NCBI RefSeq assembly: GCF_030812295.1
Contig: NZ_JAUSSK010000003.1
Span: 496,001-560,000, forward strand
From: Luteibacter jiangsuensis
GTDB lineage: Bacteria; Pseudomonadota; Gammaproteobacteria; Xanthomonadales; Rhodanobacteraceae
Length of the DNA: 64,000 nt
Reading direction: 5' to 3'
Both the position numbers and the translations under genes were made by a program. Positions 9,701-20,440 of this stretch are shown here, piece by piece. The notes below the pieces were generated by a model. It was not told the origin of the DNA. It saw only the letters and a list, made by a program, of their open reading frames with translations, and ran no database searches. Position 1 is the first letter of the stretch. Each line of letters opens with the position of its first letter.

Positions 9701-12700
9701 GCCGCGACGGTCGTCGCCGCGCGCGACGTCGCCGTTCATGCTGCGCGTCTCGATAGTACGAAGGGCTCGGCGCTCAGTGCGGGACACGATCTCGCGCTTA
9801 CCGTGTCGCAAGACATCGCCAGTGCCGGGTTGCTCTATGCGGGCGATGTGTTGGCCTTGGATGCCGCAAGCTTCAGCCAGACCGCGGACGGTCAGGTCAA
9901 TGCCGATGGTGCCTTGACGCTGGCTGTCGCTGGGGCGGTCGATAGCGCCGGTGCCATCGTCGGCGGTCATGGTCTGGATATCCAGGCCGGTAGCCTGAAC
10001 AGTACAGGGCAGCTTGGCAGCACCGCCGGCGATGTCTCGCTCGTCACCACCCAAGGTGATCTCTCGCTGAGCGGCAAGACCGTCTCCGGGGGGCGATTGG
10101 ATGCGGCGTCGGCAGGTGGCCTCGTTCAGTCCGGTTCGATGAGCGCCGGCGACACGAAACTCGTGTCGGCGGGCGACATGGCACTCGGAGGCGATACCTC
10201 CCTGACGGGTGCGTTTGCCGTGGATGCAGGGGGCGACCTGCACAGCACGGGAAGTGTCTACACGACGGGCGTGCTCGACGTGCATTCGGCCGGGAACGTG
10301 GACAACCGCGGCAGCCTCGCATCCGAACAAGGGCTCACGGTTCAGAGCGGCGGCGCCTTGACGCAGGACGCCAACGGGAAGCTGCAGACCAACGGTGACC
10401 TGTCGATCACGGCGAAGGCTATCGACAGCACGGGTACGTTGGCGAGTGCCCGGAACCTGACGCTGGCGACGCAAGGCGACATCGGCCTGTCGGGCACGAC
10501 CCAGGCAGGCGGCATGCTCGGGATCGACACGACGGGTGCCGTGAACAACGCAGGCCAATTGCTGGCATCGAACGCCTTGTCGGTCACGGCGGGGAGCATG
10601 GGCAATACCGGCGCCATTTCGACCGATGGCAGCCTCGACCTGCACGCGACGAACGCGCTGAGCAATCTGGGCACCGCTTACGCGGGTGGGGAGGTCACGC
10701 TCGGCGCCGCCAGCTTCACGCAGGGCGCTTCCGCGGAACTCTCCGGCGCGGCCGACGTAACCGTCGATGCGGCGGGTGCGGTCGTTAACGCCGGCAAGCT
10801 CGTCGCCACGACATCGCTCGATGTGAAAGGCGGTAGCGTCACCAGCACAGGCACGCTGGGCACACAGCAGGGCGGGATGACCTTGCAGGCCCGGCAGGGC
10901 GATCTCGTCCTGGGTGGCACCGTGGCGTCGGCCGCGAGCCTCGACGGGGCCGCCACGGGTGCTATCCGGCAAAGCGGTCAGCTTGCCGCCACCGACCTCA
11001 CCTTGCATGCGGACGGCGACCTTGAAACCAAGGGCGACATCTCCGCACGGACCGCGTCGTTCACCAGTGGAGCCACCCTGAGCCAGGCGGGTACGCTCTC
11101 CGCCGGCACCATCGCGCTCGACGGCTTCGCCGTGAAGAACGACGGCCGTACGCTGTCGTCGGGTGACCTGACCGTGCACGGCGGCAGCGTCGATGCCTCC
11201 GGCGTGCTGGCGGCTGGTGTGAAGGACGACGGTACGCTGGCCACCGTGGGCGACCTGCATGTGTCGGCGGATTCGGCGCTGACCGCACATGGCAACCTGC
11301 TCGCAGGCCATGCGCTGGATGCGGCGGCGAGCACGATCGACATGTCCTACGGCACACAGCGTGCCGGCGGCGATGCGACGTTGGTCGCCCGCGCGGGGAA
11401 TATCGACCACACGGCCGGTGATCTCGCCGTGGGTGGTGTGCTCACAGCCCAGGCCAGCGGCGCACTGGTGAACCGCGGTGTGGACGGCCACGACGCACGC
11501 ATGCAGGCGAACGCGCTGCTGCTCAACGCCGCCTCGATCGACAATGGTCGCGGCCGGTTGTTGCAGACCGGAACGTCGGCCTGGACACTCGACACCAGCG
11601 GAACGCTGGACAACAGCGGCGGCACCATCGCCACCAACGGCAGCGACCTGGCGGTGCATGGCGCGCGGGTGGTCAACAACGGCGGCAGTATCCAGTTGGC
11701 AGGCAATGGCCTGCTCGACGTGAAAGCCGACCAGGACATCGACAACCGCCAAGGCACTCTTGCGGGCAACGGCGCCACGCGCGTCACGGCGGGGACGGGT
11801 ATCGCCAACGATGGTGGCCTGATCAACGCGCATGGCAACACGACCGTTGGCGCCGCTTCGCTGAGCAATACCGCGAATGGCGCGATCTCGGGCAATACGC
11901 TCGGCGTGACGGTCGCCAATGGCGTGAACAACGCGGGCGGGTTGCTTCAGGCGACGGCGGGCGACCTTTCCCTCGCCGCGGCGAGCCTCGCCAATGCGGG
12001 TGGCACCATCCAGTCCGCACCCGGCGCTGTCACGCTCGGCGTCGGTGGCACCCTCGACAACGGCAGCGGCACCATCGCAGCGGCAACGCTGGCCAAGCTC
12101 AATGCGGCGCGAGTGAACAACGCCGGCGTCATCTCCGGAGGCCAGCTCAACGTACAGGCCACGGATACGCTGACCAACACCGGCGGCCACCTGCAAAGCC
12201 GTGGTGCCATCGACTTGCGTGCCACCAATGGCCTCAATAACAACGCGGGCAGCATCGAGGCCAACGGCGCGACGACGCTGAGCTCGGCGTCGATCTCAAA
12301 CATCGGTGGTCGCATCGCCAATGCCAGCGCCGCGCTAACCCAGGTCACATCGGGCGGCGGTATCGACAACCGCGGCGGCACGCTGGGTGGGCAGGGAGAT
12401 GTAAACCTCTCGGGTACATCGGTCTCGAATGCGCAGGGTGGAACGCTGGTCGCCGCAGGCAACATGACCCTCGGCACCGGCCAGCTGGATAACAGCAATG
12501 GCACGGTCTATGCCGGTAACACGTTCAACTTCGTCAATGCCGGCGCGTCGGCCATCAATGCCGGCGGCAAGATCACGGCGGGGCGGCAGCTCAACCTCAC
12601 GCTCGCCAGCCTGAACAACAGCGGCGGCACCGTGCAGGCAGGCATCGACGGCGTGGCTGGTGTCGGCAATGTCGTGCTCGACATCCGCAACCTCGTCGGC

Positions 12701-15700
12701 CAAGGCGCCATCGTCGCCAACAACACGCTGGGCATGCACCTCGTGGGTGACTACGTCCAGGCGGCGGGCTCGAGCATCAAGGCCAATGGCGGCTTCAGCC
12801 TCGCCGTGGACGGGCAGTTCGTCAACAACGGCAGCATCCAGGCGGTGAACGGCCTGACGATCAGCGCGGCCAATATCACCAACAACGCGGGCGCGTTGCT
12901 CAATTCGGCCAACACCCAACTCGACACGGGTGGGACGATCACCAACGCGGGCAGTATCCAGGGCAATACGGTTGGCTTGCATGCCGGCACGGTGAACAAC
13001 ACCGGCAGCATCATGGGTACCAACGTGACCATCCAGGCCGGAACCGTGATCAACGGCACCGACTTCGGCCAGGCCACCGGTAACGCGGCCTACCAGAGCG
13101 GCACGATCGCCGCGACGAACAACGTCGACATCTATACCAATTACCTGCTCAACCGCGACGCGCAGATCTTCAGCCTCGGAAACATCAACGTGGCCGGCGC
13201 GGCGCGCAACGGACAAGGGCTGTTCGACACGCGCGCAGGGCAGATCGACAACCTCTCCGGGTCGATCCAGGCGCAGAGAAGCATCTTGCTGGCGGCGAAC
13301 CAGATCAACAACGTGCGCCGCGTACTGAACACGACCAGCCACGTGTTGACCGCCGAGGAATCGGCTGCGTCGCAGCCGTTGCCGCGTTCGGATTACAAGT
13401 ACGCGATCAACAAGGTGCAGGAGTACGAAACCTGGACCGAATACCACACCCTCGACGAGACGGTGGTGAATGCGGCCAGTGCGCAATCGCAGATCGTCGC
13501 GGGCGGCAATATCTCGCTGTATGGTTCGGTGACCAACAGCACCTCGACCATCGCCGCGAATGGCTTCCTCGCCGCGAACCAGCAGGGAGCGGGCGGCGGT
13601 ACGGGCATGGTGTTCGGCAACGAGAACGTCGCCAACCAGTCGCTGGCCGCGGGCCGTACCATTCAGACCGTCGCCGTCACCCATCATATCGGCTGCGGTA
13701 CGGACCAGAGTCTGTGCGACAACGCGGGCGGCGACACGGAATCGTATACGCGGCGCCCGAACACCGATCCCTCGACTTACATCCACGACAACTACACCGC
13801 GCTTGGCGCGGTGATGTCGGGCGCCGCGGGTGTCGCCATCGGCGGGCTGAATGTATCCAACGGCGGCGTCACGCCGGATGGGCGTCCAGTCGGCAACACG
13901 CGCCTCGATCCGAACGCGCAGGCCATCGGCCTGGCATCCGTGAACAAGGGCAATGCACAAGGCGCGGCAGGCCTGCCTGTCGGCGCGCAGGTCGACCCGG
14001 CCACCGGACACGCCCCGCAGGTGCTGGGCGGCGCGGGTCAGCCCCTGGCTGGCGTGACCTTGCCGACGGGTGGCATCTATAGCGTCCGCGGTGGCGGCGC
14101 AGGCGAAAGCGTCGCGGTGGATGGACCTTCCACGGGCGGCCAGATCACCGCGGCCTCGGCGGGCGAGCGTAGCGCGGTGGGCAATGTGGCCGCGGACTCG
14201 CTTTCGGCCCTGGCCAATGGTGCATCCGCGCGTAACGTCGGCTTGCTCGGCAACGCGTATCTCACGGCGTTGCTCGGTCATCCGCCGAGCGGCAACTACC
14301 TGATCGAGACCAACTCCCGCTTCATCGACTACAGCCAGTTCATCAGTAGCGATTACCTGCTGGACAAGCTGGGCGTCGATCCGGCGCGCACGATGATGCG
14401 CCTCGGCAATGGCTTCTACGAGCAGCAGCTCGTCACCCAGCAGGTGACCCAGCTGACCGGCCGCACCTACCTGTCCGACTACTCCAGCGGCCTGGAGGAA
14501 TACCAGTCGCTGATGAACAACGCCACGCACGTCGCGCAGGCCATGAACCTGAGCGTGGGCGTGGCCCTTACCGCCGACCAGGTCAGCGCGCTCACCCAGG
14601 ACATCGTCTGGATGGTGCAGCAGAACGTGGATGGCCACGAAGTGCTGGTGCCGGTGGTGTACCTGGCGAGCGGAAGCCTTGGGCTGACCGCCCAGGGCGC
14701 GGTGATCGCCGGCAAGGACGTGAGCATCGATGCATCGGGCAAGCTGTCGAACGACGGCCTGATCAAGGGCCAGAACAGCACGCTGCTCACCGCGCAGGAC
14801 CTGCTCAACACGGGGCGCATCTCCAGCGACGGCCTTACGGCGATCAACACCACCGGAAACATCACGAACATCAATGGACGCATCGATGGCGCGGGTGTCA
14901 GCCTGATCGCCGGCGGCGATATTCGTTCGGAGAACGTGGGTGGGCTGGCCGGTCGTGGCATGGATGGGGCGAGCATCACCGCGACGCAAGGTCTGCAGAT
15001 CAGCGCGGGCAACAATCTGTCGCTCGACCATACGAAGGTCACGGCGGGTGGTGACGCCTTGCTTACGGCGGGGCACGATCTGACGTTGAGCGGGCAGGGG
15101 GTATCGGCTGGCGGCAGTCTGGCGCTGGGGGCGGGGAATAACCTGTCGTTGGAGTCGACGGTGACCACGACCCATCCCTATGCGTGGAGCAGCACGCTTA
15201 CCGGGACGCAGGCGGAGGGCCTCACGCTGAGTGCGGGGAAGGATCTTTCGCTGGTTGCGGGTAATGATTTGAGCTTGTCCGCCACCACGTTGAAAGCGGG
15301 CGGCAACGCGGTGCTTCAGGCGGGCAATGACCTGACGCTAGGCGCCGTGCAGAGCGGTACGCGCTGGAAGACGCAAACAACCGGCGGTTCGATCGATGCT
15401 GGTGGCACGCTCTCGTTGCAGGCGGGCCATGACCTTGCCGTGCAGGCGGGCGAACTGAAAGCTGGCGGCGACATGGGTCTGATCGCGGGTCACGACCTGT
15501 CGTTGACGGCGACCGCCAATGGTACGTCCGGCAAGGTTACCCATGACGTTACTACCTTGGGCGCAGGCGGTAACGTCGCCGTCGCCGCCGGCAACGACGT
15601 ACTGCTCGAAGGATCGCAGATAAAGACGGCGGGTTCGGCTGCTCTTCAGGCCGGAAACGACCTGAATCTGAGTACGGTCACGGACAGCACCACGAGCACG

Positions 15701-18700
15701 AAGAGTTGGAAGGAAGGAAAGAAGCGGATTACCGAGACCACCACGGACGAAACCCTCCATGGGGCAGCGGTGGACGCAGGCACCGGCGTGCAGATGGCGG
15801 CGGGTCACGATCTGAACGCGACGGCAGCCTCGATCACCACCGATACCGGCGGTGTCGCCCTCGCTGCAAAGAACGACGTGAACCTGGAAGCGGGGACGGA
15901 AACGCATACGTGGGAGCAGCAGACGAAAAAGAAAAAGTCGGGCTTCCTCTCCGGTAAGACGACGACCACTTACGACGCGACCGAAGACAATATCGCTGTA
16001 GGGACGCTGCTTAGCGGCGACTCGGTCACCGTTGCCGCCGGTCACGACATCACCGCGCACGGCGCTCAGATCGCGGCAACCGACGCTCTTACGATGGCGG
16101 CTGGCAACAACCTGACCATTGGAACGGCGGATTCATCGCATAGCGAGACCCACGACAAGACGGTCAAGAAGTCCGGCCTCATGTCGGGCGGTGGGTTCAG
16201 CATCATGATCGGCGCGTCGAAGGAGCAAAAGGGTTACGAGCAGACCGACTACACGCCCACCGGGAGCGTCGTCGGCAGTACCGACGGTAAAGTCACCCTT
16301 ACCGCCGGCAATACCGTGCATATCACGGGCAGCGACGTGCTCAGTAAGGAAGGCACGACGATTGTAGGCAAGGACGTGACGATCGATGCCGCCGTCGCCG
16401 ATACGGACAGCCGGCAGACTTATAAGAAACAGACTGCGGGCATCACGCTTGGCCTGACTGGCGGCGCCATCAGCGCCGTGGAAGGTGCTTATGGTTCCGC
16501 CAAGGCGGCAGGCTCCGCGGACGACAATCGACTGAAGGCCCTCTACGCAGCGCAGGCTGCGCAGAGTTTATTCTCGGACGGCGCGGGTCGGGGCATGGGC
16601 ATCAATGGGGACGGTATGGATGCCGTTGGATCCCTGGGCAATGCGGGGAGCGCCTATACCAACGCCGGCGGCGGTGCGAGCGGGGCGCAGGCGGCGGGGC
16701 AGACGACCGGGATTTCCCTACGTATCGGGATCGGTGCCAGTAGCGCCAGCAGCGAAACGAAGACCCACGAGGAGGCTACCTACGGAAGCCATATCCGCAG
16801 CAATGGCGACGTAACCATAGCCGCGACGGGTGGCGACCTCAATGTAGTGGGCAGCCAGATTGACGGCGGCAACGTCGCACTTGCTGCGACCAATAACCTC
16901 AATCTGCTTAGCCAGCTGGAAGATCATTCCAGCAAGAGCACCAATCGCAATGGCAGTGGTGAGATTGGTTTTTCGATCGGCTCCCAAACGGGCATATATG
17001 TGTCCGCCTCGGTGGGCAAGGGGAAGGCGGTCGGCAATGGCGAGACCCACGGGGAAACCGTCGTCAACGCGACCGACAAGCTCACCATCGTCTCTGGCAA
17101 CGACATGACCATCAAGGGAGCCCAACTCACCGGCGACACGATCGTCGGAAAGATCGGTGGCAATCTGTTGATTCAGAGCGAACAGGACACCGACGATTAC
17201 GCGGCCAAGCAACAGCAAGCGAGCGCATCCGTAACCTTCGGTTATGGTGGCGGTGGAAGCTATAGCCAAAGTAAGACGAACAGCCACTACAAGAGCGTCA
17301 ACGAGGTTAGCGGGATCGCTGCCGGTGACGGCGGCTTCGATCTCACGGTGGGAGGCGATACTCACCTCGTAGGCGGCGTGATTGCCAGCACTGCGGATAG
17401 CGGCAAGAACTCGTTGAACACCGGTTCCCTTACTTGGGAGAGCATCCACAACGAGGCGAGCTATAGCGCCAGCAGTTTCGGCATTGGCGGTGGAACCGGT
17501 GGATTCTCGCCGAGCCTCTCCGTGCCGCAGCATGAAAAGAGCAGCAGCGACACCGAGTCCAGTGTCGCGAATGGCACGATCGTTGTGCGCAACGGCGACA
17601 CCGATCTGTCGGGTCTGAAACGCGATGGAACGCTGGACGATCAAGCTCTCAAGGCCATTTTCGACGAGAAGAAAGTCAGGGAGCGGCAGGAGCTGGGCAA
17701 TCTGGCGGGACAGGTTGGAATGACAGCGGTAGGTGACGTGTCGGAGTACATGTATACCCACGCCTCTACGCCTGAGGAACAGGTCAAATGGGCGGATGGT
17801 GGTCAGAACAAGGTGCTTCTGCACGGTCTTGTCGGCGCAGCGAGCGCAGCGCTTGGTGACGGAAACGCCATGGGCGGGGCCTTGGGTGCAGGCACCAGTG
17901 AGGCCGCCTCGCAAGCCATGGCCCAATACCTGGTTGACCACCACATCGACCCGAATCTTCCTGAAGGTCGTGCTTTGATGGAACTTGCGAGTACTGCCAT
18001 CGGTGCGAGTGCCGGTGGCGGCTCGGGCGCCGCGGGTGCGGCCAACGGAGCTCAGTACAACCGGGCGCTGCACGTCAATGAACAAGCGGCGATCGTCAGT
18101 CTCGCTGCTAGCAAGGGGTACAGCGAGGACGAAGTACAAGCAGTCGCGTGTGCGATCGTTAATTGCCTAAACGGACGAGGACTAACAGAGACACAATCGC
18201 TGGCCGATGGGTTGACCACTGGCGGGCCGAAGTTCACGTCCGCTGGGCAAGCGCTGCTCGATCAGTACAACGGCGTCCTTTCGGGTATGTCCGATGAGAA
18301 GAAGCAGGAGATAGCCGGCCAGCTCAAGGCAACGGGCATGTTCGGTTATGACTTCGGAGATGCCTGGTCGGATGCGTGGTCTGATGTGCATGGCACAACT
18401 CGTGTGGAAGGCCTCGAAAGGGCGTCCCAAGGGTTTATCAATGCATACGCGTCCGCTAAGTTGTGCCAAGCTCTGCCTGGTGCATGTAGCACAGCAACAA
18501 TTGGTGTGGCGAAGCAAGCGGATACCCTGGCCGCTGGGGCAAGCCAATGGTGGACCGGCAACGCAACACCGTCCACAGAGGAGTTGGTTTGGCGGAGTGC
18601 CGGGCTTTCTGCTCAGAATGCAGCGTTCGCGAAAGATATAACGGATACGGTTCTTCTAGGTGTTGCGTTAAAGACGGGGCTTGCTCCGGCCAAGGCAGTG

Positions 18701-19198
18701 AGTGATCCACCTGCGGCAAATGTAGCGAATTTGGAGCCCGGGAATCCCGCGAGTACGAGCTTGCCGCGGAGTGGTGATCGCTTAGTGCTCAATCAAGGAA
18801 ATTTGCCCACGTGCGGGCCAACCTCCTGCGCCATGGTGTTGGATAGTGCGGGTAAATCCGTCGATGTTGGTGTATTAATCAATCAGTCGGGTGTTACCGC
18901 TCAGGGCACGACCATGCCCCGCTTGGCTGCAACACTTAACAATAATGGCCTAACGGCTACGAGGGTTCTGGGGGCTTCAGTTGAAGACCTCGCGGCCGCT
19001 ACTGCGAACGGAAATCCTGCCATAGTTAGAATGAGCCTTGATCGAGGAGGTCACGCCGTCGTCGTAGATGGAATAACTGTGCGTAGTGGTCAGCAGGTAG
19101 TTGCGATTCGTGATCCGGCGCTTGGTCGTCAGTACTTCACTCCTGTTGATGAGTTTGCTAAGAAGTTCTCGGGTGAAGTTATTTATACGTCGAGGTAG
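6710..19198 (+). CDS. cdiA: CdiA-type contact-dependent inhibition effector with C39/papain-like peptidase tip
   Basis: 4162 residues. A signal peptide (about 1-41) without an obvious ESPR extension leads into the TPS domain (about 45-340), which contains the export motif region ANPYGITCDGCG. Long filamentous haemagglutinin repeats follow to about 2100, then a non-repetitive Tyr/Asn-rich central segment and the conserved CDI block SRFIDYSQFISSDYLLDKLG...DIVWMVQ (about 2530-2650). FHA-2 repeats and a Gly/Ala-rich pretoxin region end near QYNRALHVNE (nt about 18058). The last 130 residues form the toxin: Gln4029 and Cys4035 in NQGNLPTCGPTSC, His4115 in GGHAVVVDG and Asp4135 in RDPALG make a complete C39/papain-like triad. 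Base composition drops to visibly more AT near the 3' end. Immunity follows 2 bases later. Whether it cleaves a protein or acts as a transglutaminase/deamidase is unknown. Confidence 0.93.
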   Translation: MKTIKETMMRQQGEVAISVVRTLALAIALATLGIPIVSWAQQVPDAAAGAHRPTMDSAANGVPVVNIVAPNAKGVSHNKYQRFDVDQRGVILNNSANIVRTQLGGYVAGNDNLKGGEASLILNEVTSTLPSSLRGYIEVGGKAAPVVIANPYGITCDGCGVINSQRFTLTTGTPVFGGSGSLDAFHVTGGSIAIGSGGLDGSVVDRTDLIARAVQVNGNLWAKDLNVVSGVNDANYADAGVRAMTADAARPAVAIDVAALGGMYAEKIRLVGTEAGVGVVSSGAIAAQAGDLTLSSAGEVRIGGTTVALGNASLDATGPVTVEGTFGTQNGNVSLTARGSLAVPGRVIAGGGVAVNVAGDADVSGRLSAGGNLAVYAAQELRNTGLIYSDGSFDLRAGNLRNAGTLYGLGGGSVAVAGLLETTAASTLHAGNGLALDAGTVNSSGIVDAGGALALSSRGDVSLQGAVQGGGDVAVRTTGQLNNGAVIVSGGRLDLQAANLTNQSAAIVSAGGDLAVNAAGAFFNQGTLYAAGGVLVNAASLAQGVTGQLYGVHGARIVVAGDVDNGGSLVGGDGLSLTAHAITSHGELGTRQGDASLASATDVTLAGNTVVGGTLSLRTPGAVRQQGQLTTGDLDADVGSLDNSGETYARGDAQVHTVRDLANAGSLYADGRLTLGADGAVGNTGTLHAGTDLGLHAVSVESSKQIDAGGDVAIDAESLRLAGNLQAGRDVSLSTPGTLVNAATVVAGRDVVVRGGALANTGELSATRDLNLSVDAHVDNAGKLYAGGTLDLTANTMSVGGEGSASAAGAAALHLRDTLDNAGSVVGGQALIIDAARIDSRGSLGSTAGSATLTTAGDLHLGGAASAASVFHARSAGDMLIDGRLTAAAIDVASAQSLTLAGSIYASGNAVFDAAQSMALHGDVYADGALTLLASSIDQVGTTHAGGDLSLDAANVTTVGTLDAGNDLILKAGTASLGGRVQAARDVRADIADTLSQAATVVAARDVAVHAARLDSTKGSALSAGHDLALTVSQDIASAGLLYAGDVLALDAASFSQTADGQVNADGALTLAVAGAVDSAGAIVGGHGLDIQAGSLNSTGQLGSTAGDVSLVTTQGDLSLSGKTVSGGRLDAASAGGLVQSGSMSAGDTKLVSAGDMALGGDTSLTGAFAVDAGGDLHSTGSVYTTGVLDVHSAGNVDNRGSLASEQGLTVQSGGALTQDANGKLQTNGDLSITAKAIDSTGTLASARNLTLATQGDIGLSGTTQAGGMLGIDTTGAVNNAGQLLASNALSVTAGSMGNTGAISTDGSLDLHATNALSNLGTAYAGGEVTLGAASFTQGASAELSGAADVTVDAAGAVVNAGKLVATTSLDVKGGSVTSTGTLGTQQGGMTLQARQGDLVLGGTVASAASLDGAATGAIRQSGQLAATDLTLHADGDLETKGDISARTASFTSGATLSQAGTLSAGTIALDGFAVKNDGRTLSSGDLTVHGGSVDASGVLAAGVKDDGTLATVGDLHVSADSALTAHGNLLAGHALDAAASTIDMSYGTQRAGGDATLVARAGNIDHTAGDLAVGGVLTAQASGALVNRGVDGHDARMQANALLLNAASIDNGRGRLLQTGTSAWTLDTSGTLDNSGGTIATNGSDLAVHGARVVNNGGSIQLAGNGLLDVKADQDIDNRQGTLAGNGATRVTAGTGIANDGGLINAHGNTTVGAASLSNTANGAISGNTLGVTVANGVNNAGGLLQATAGDLSLAAASLANAGGTIQSAPGAVTLGVGGTLDNGSGTIAAATLAKLNAARVNNAGVISGGQLNVQATDTLTNTGGHLQSRGAIDLRATNGLNNNAGSIEANGATTLSSASISNIGGRIANASAALTQVTSGGGIDNRGGTLGGQGDVNLSGTSVSNAQGGTLVAAGNMTLGTGQLDNSNGTVYAGNTFNFVNAGASAINAGGKITAGRQLNLTLASLNNSGGTVQAGIDGVAGVGNVVLDIRNLVGQGAIVANNTLGMHLVGDYVQAAGSSIKANGGFSLAVDGQFVNNGSIQAVNGLTISAANITNNAGALLNSANTQLDTGGTITNAGSIQGNTVGLHAGTVNNTGSIMGTNVTIQAGTVINGTDFGQATGNAAYQSGTIAATNNVDIYTNYLLNRDAQIFSLGNINVAGAARNGQGLFDTRAGQIDNLSGSIQAQRSILLAANQINNVRRVLNTTSHVLTAEESAASQPLPRSDYKYAINKVQEYETWTEYHTLDETVVNAASAQSQIVAGGNISLYGSVTNSTSTIAANGFLAANQQGAGGGTGMVFGNENVANQSLAAGRTIQTVAVTHHIGCGTDQSLCDNAGGDTESYTRRPNTDPSTYIHDNYTALGAVMSGAAGVAIGGLNVSNGGVTPDGRPVGNTRLDPNAQAIGLASVNKGNAQGAAGLPVGAQVDPATGHAPQVLGGAGQPLAGVTLPTGGIYSVRGGGAGESVAVDGPSTGGQITAASAGERSAVGNVAADSLSALANGASARNVGLLGNAYLTALLGHPPSGNYLIETNSRFIDYSQFISSDYLLDKLGVDPARTMMRLGNGFYEQQLVTQQVTQLTGRTYLSDYSSGLEEYQSLMNNATHVAQAMNLSVGVALTADQVSALTQDIVWMVQQNVDGHEVLVPVVYLASGSLGLTAQGAVIAGKDVSIDASGKLSNDGLIKGQNSTLLTAQDLLNTGRISSDGLTAINTTGNITNINGRIDGAGVSLIAGGDIRSENVGGLAGRGMDGASITATQGLQISAGNNLSLDHTKVTAGGDALLTAGHDLTLSGQGVSAGGSLALGAGNNLSLESTVTTTHPYAWSSTLTGTQAEGLTLSAGKDLSLVAGNDLSLSATTLKAGGNAVLQAGNDLTLGAVQSGTRWKTQTTGGSIDAGGTLSLQAGHDLAVQAGELKAGGDMGLIAGHDLSLTATANGTSGKVTHDVTTLGAGGNVAVAAGNDVLLEGSQIKTAGSAALQAGNDLNLSTVTDSTTSTKSWKEGKKRITETTTDETLHGAAVDAGTGVQMAAGHDLNATAASITTDTGGVALAAKNDVNLEAGTETHTWEQQTKKKKSGFLSGKTTTTYDATEDNIAVGTLLSGDSVTVAAGHDITAHGAQIAATDALTMAAGNNLTIGTADSSHSETHDKTVKKSGLMSGGGFSIMIGASKEQKGYEQTDYTPTGSVVGSTDGKVTLTAGNTVHITGSDVLSKEGTTIVGKDVTIDAAVADTDSRQTYKKQTAGITLGLTGGAISAVEGAYGSAKAAGSADDNRLKALYAAQAAQSLFSDGAGRGMGINGDGMDAVGSLGNAGSAYTNAGGGASGAQAAGQTTGISLRIGIGASSASSETKTHEEATYGSHIRSNGDVTIAATGGDLNVVGSQIDGGNVALAATNNLNLLSQLEDHSSKSTNRNGSGEIGFSIGSQTGIYVSASVGKGKAVGNGETHGETVVNATDKLTIVSGNDMTIKGAQLTGDTIVGKIGGNLLIQSEQDTDDYAAKQQQASASVTFGYGGGGSYSQSKTNSHYKSVNEVSGIAAGDGGFDLTVGGDTHLVGGVIASTADSGKNSLNTGSLTWESIHNEASYSASSFGIGGGTGGFSPSLSVPQHEKSSSDTESSVANGTIVVRNGDTDLSGLKRDGTLDDQALKAIFDEKKVRERQELGNLAGQVGMTAVGDVSEYMYTHASTPEEQVKWADGGQNKVLLHGLVGAASAALGDGNAMGGALGAGTSEAASQAMAQYLVDHHIDPNLPEGRALMELASTAIGASAGGGSGAAGAANGAQYNRALHVNEQAAIVSLAASKGYSEDEVQAVACAIVNCLNGRGLTETQSLADGLTTGGPKFTSAGQALLDQYNGVLSGMSDEKKQEIAGQLKATGMFGYDFGDAWSDAWSDVHGTTRVEGLERASQGFINAYASAKLCQALPGACSTATIGVAKQADTLAAGASQWWTGNATPSTEELVWRSAGLSAQNAAFAKDITDTVLLGVALKTGLAPAKAVSDPPAANVANLEPGNPASTSLPRSGDRLVLNQGNLPTCGPTSCAMVLDSAGKSVDVGVLINQSGVTAQGTTMPRLAATLNNNGLTATRVLGASVEDLAAATANGNPAIVRMSLDRGGHAVVVDGITVRSGQQVVAIRDPALGRQYFTPVDEFAKKFSGEVIYTSR

Positions 19199-19200
19199 AT

Positions 19201-19545
19201 ATGATTCCAACTTCAGTTGATATTTTCTCAGATACTGCTGAATTGTTGCTAGGAACAGTCGTTTCAACGCGGGCTGCGCTTCTCATACGCGGTGCGCGGG
19301 CAGTCCTTGTCCCGAGTGTTGAGTTAGTTGACGCAGGTGCGACGGTGGAGATTTATTCTCCGGGCCTAGAAAAACTTCTTGATTTGAAAGTCGGTGGTTG
19401 GGTAGGCGGACCAGCATCGTACTTCGATATGGTTGAAGTGACTGGCATTCTGGCCGAGGCAACTACCCGGATCGGTGCGTTATCGTTATCTGGTCTGAGC
19501 CGATTGATACTTGAGCGGGATGGGGATGTACACGTGGTAATTTGA
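19201..19545 (+). CDS. cdiI: Probable CDI immunity protein (CdiI) for the cysteine-peptidase tip
   Basis: 114 residues, starting 2 bases after the cdiA stop, the position expected of cdiI. No signal peptide, consistent with a cytosolic immunity protein. The sequence is small, largely beta-rich in appearance (GARAVLVPSVELVDAGATVEIYS) and not a family I recognise. It is AT-richer than the cdiA body, as is the toxin end it follows, supporting travel as a unit. Function is inferred from position only. Confidence 0.72.
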   Translation: MIPTSVDIFSDTAELLLGTVVSTRAALLIRGARAVLVPSVELVDAGATVEIYSPGLEKLLDLKVGGWVGGPASYFDMVEVTGILAEATTRIGALSLSGLSRLILERDGDVHVVI

Positions 19546-19611
19546 GGGGCGGCAATTCGGCCGAACCGCCCCGGTTTTGTCGGAGGCTCCCAATCTTGGG
19601 AGGATGGAGCC

Positions 19612-20411
<800 letters not shown>

Positions 20412-20440
<29 letters not shown>

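Noticed and set aside
6536-15175. Very long antisense open frames opposite cdiA (several hundred to over 900 codons)
   Set aside because: They mirror a repetitive high-GC gene and their products are compositionally biased with no domain. They are frame shadows of cdiA.
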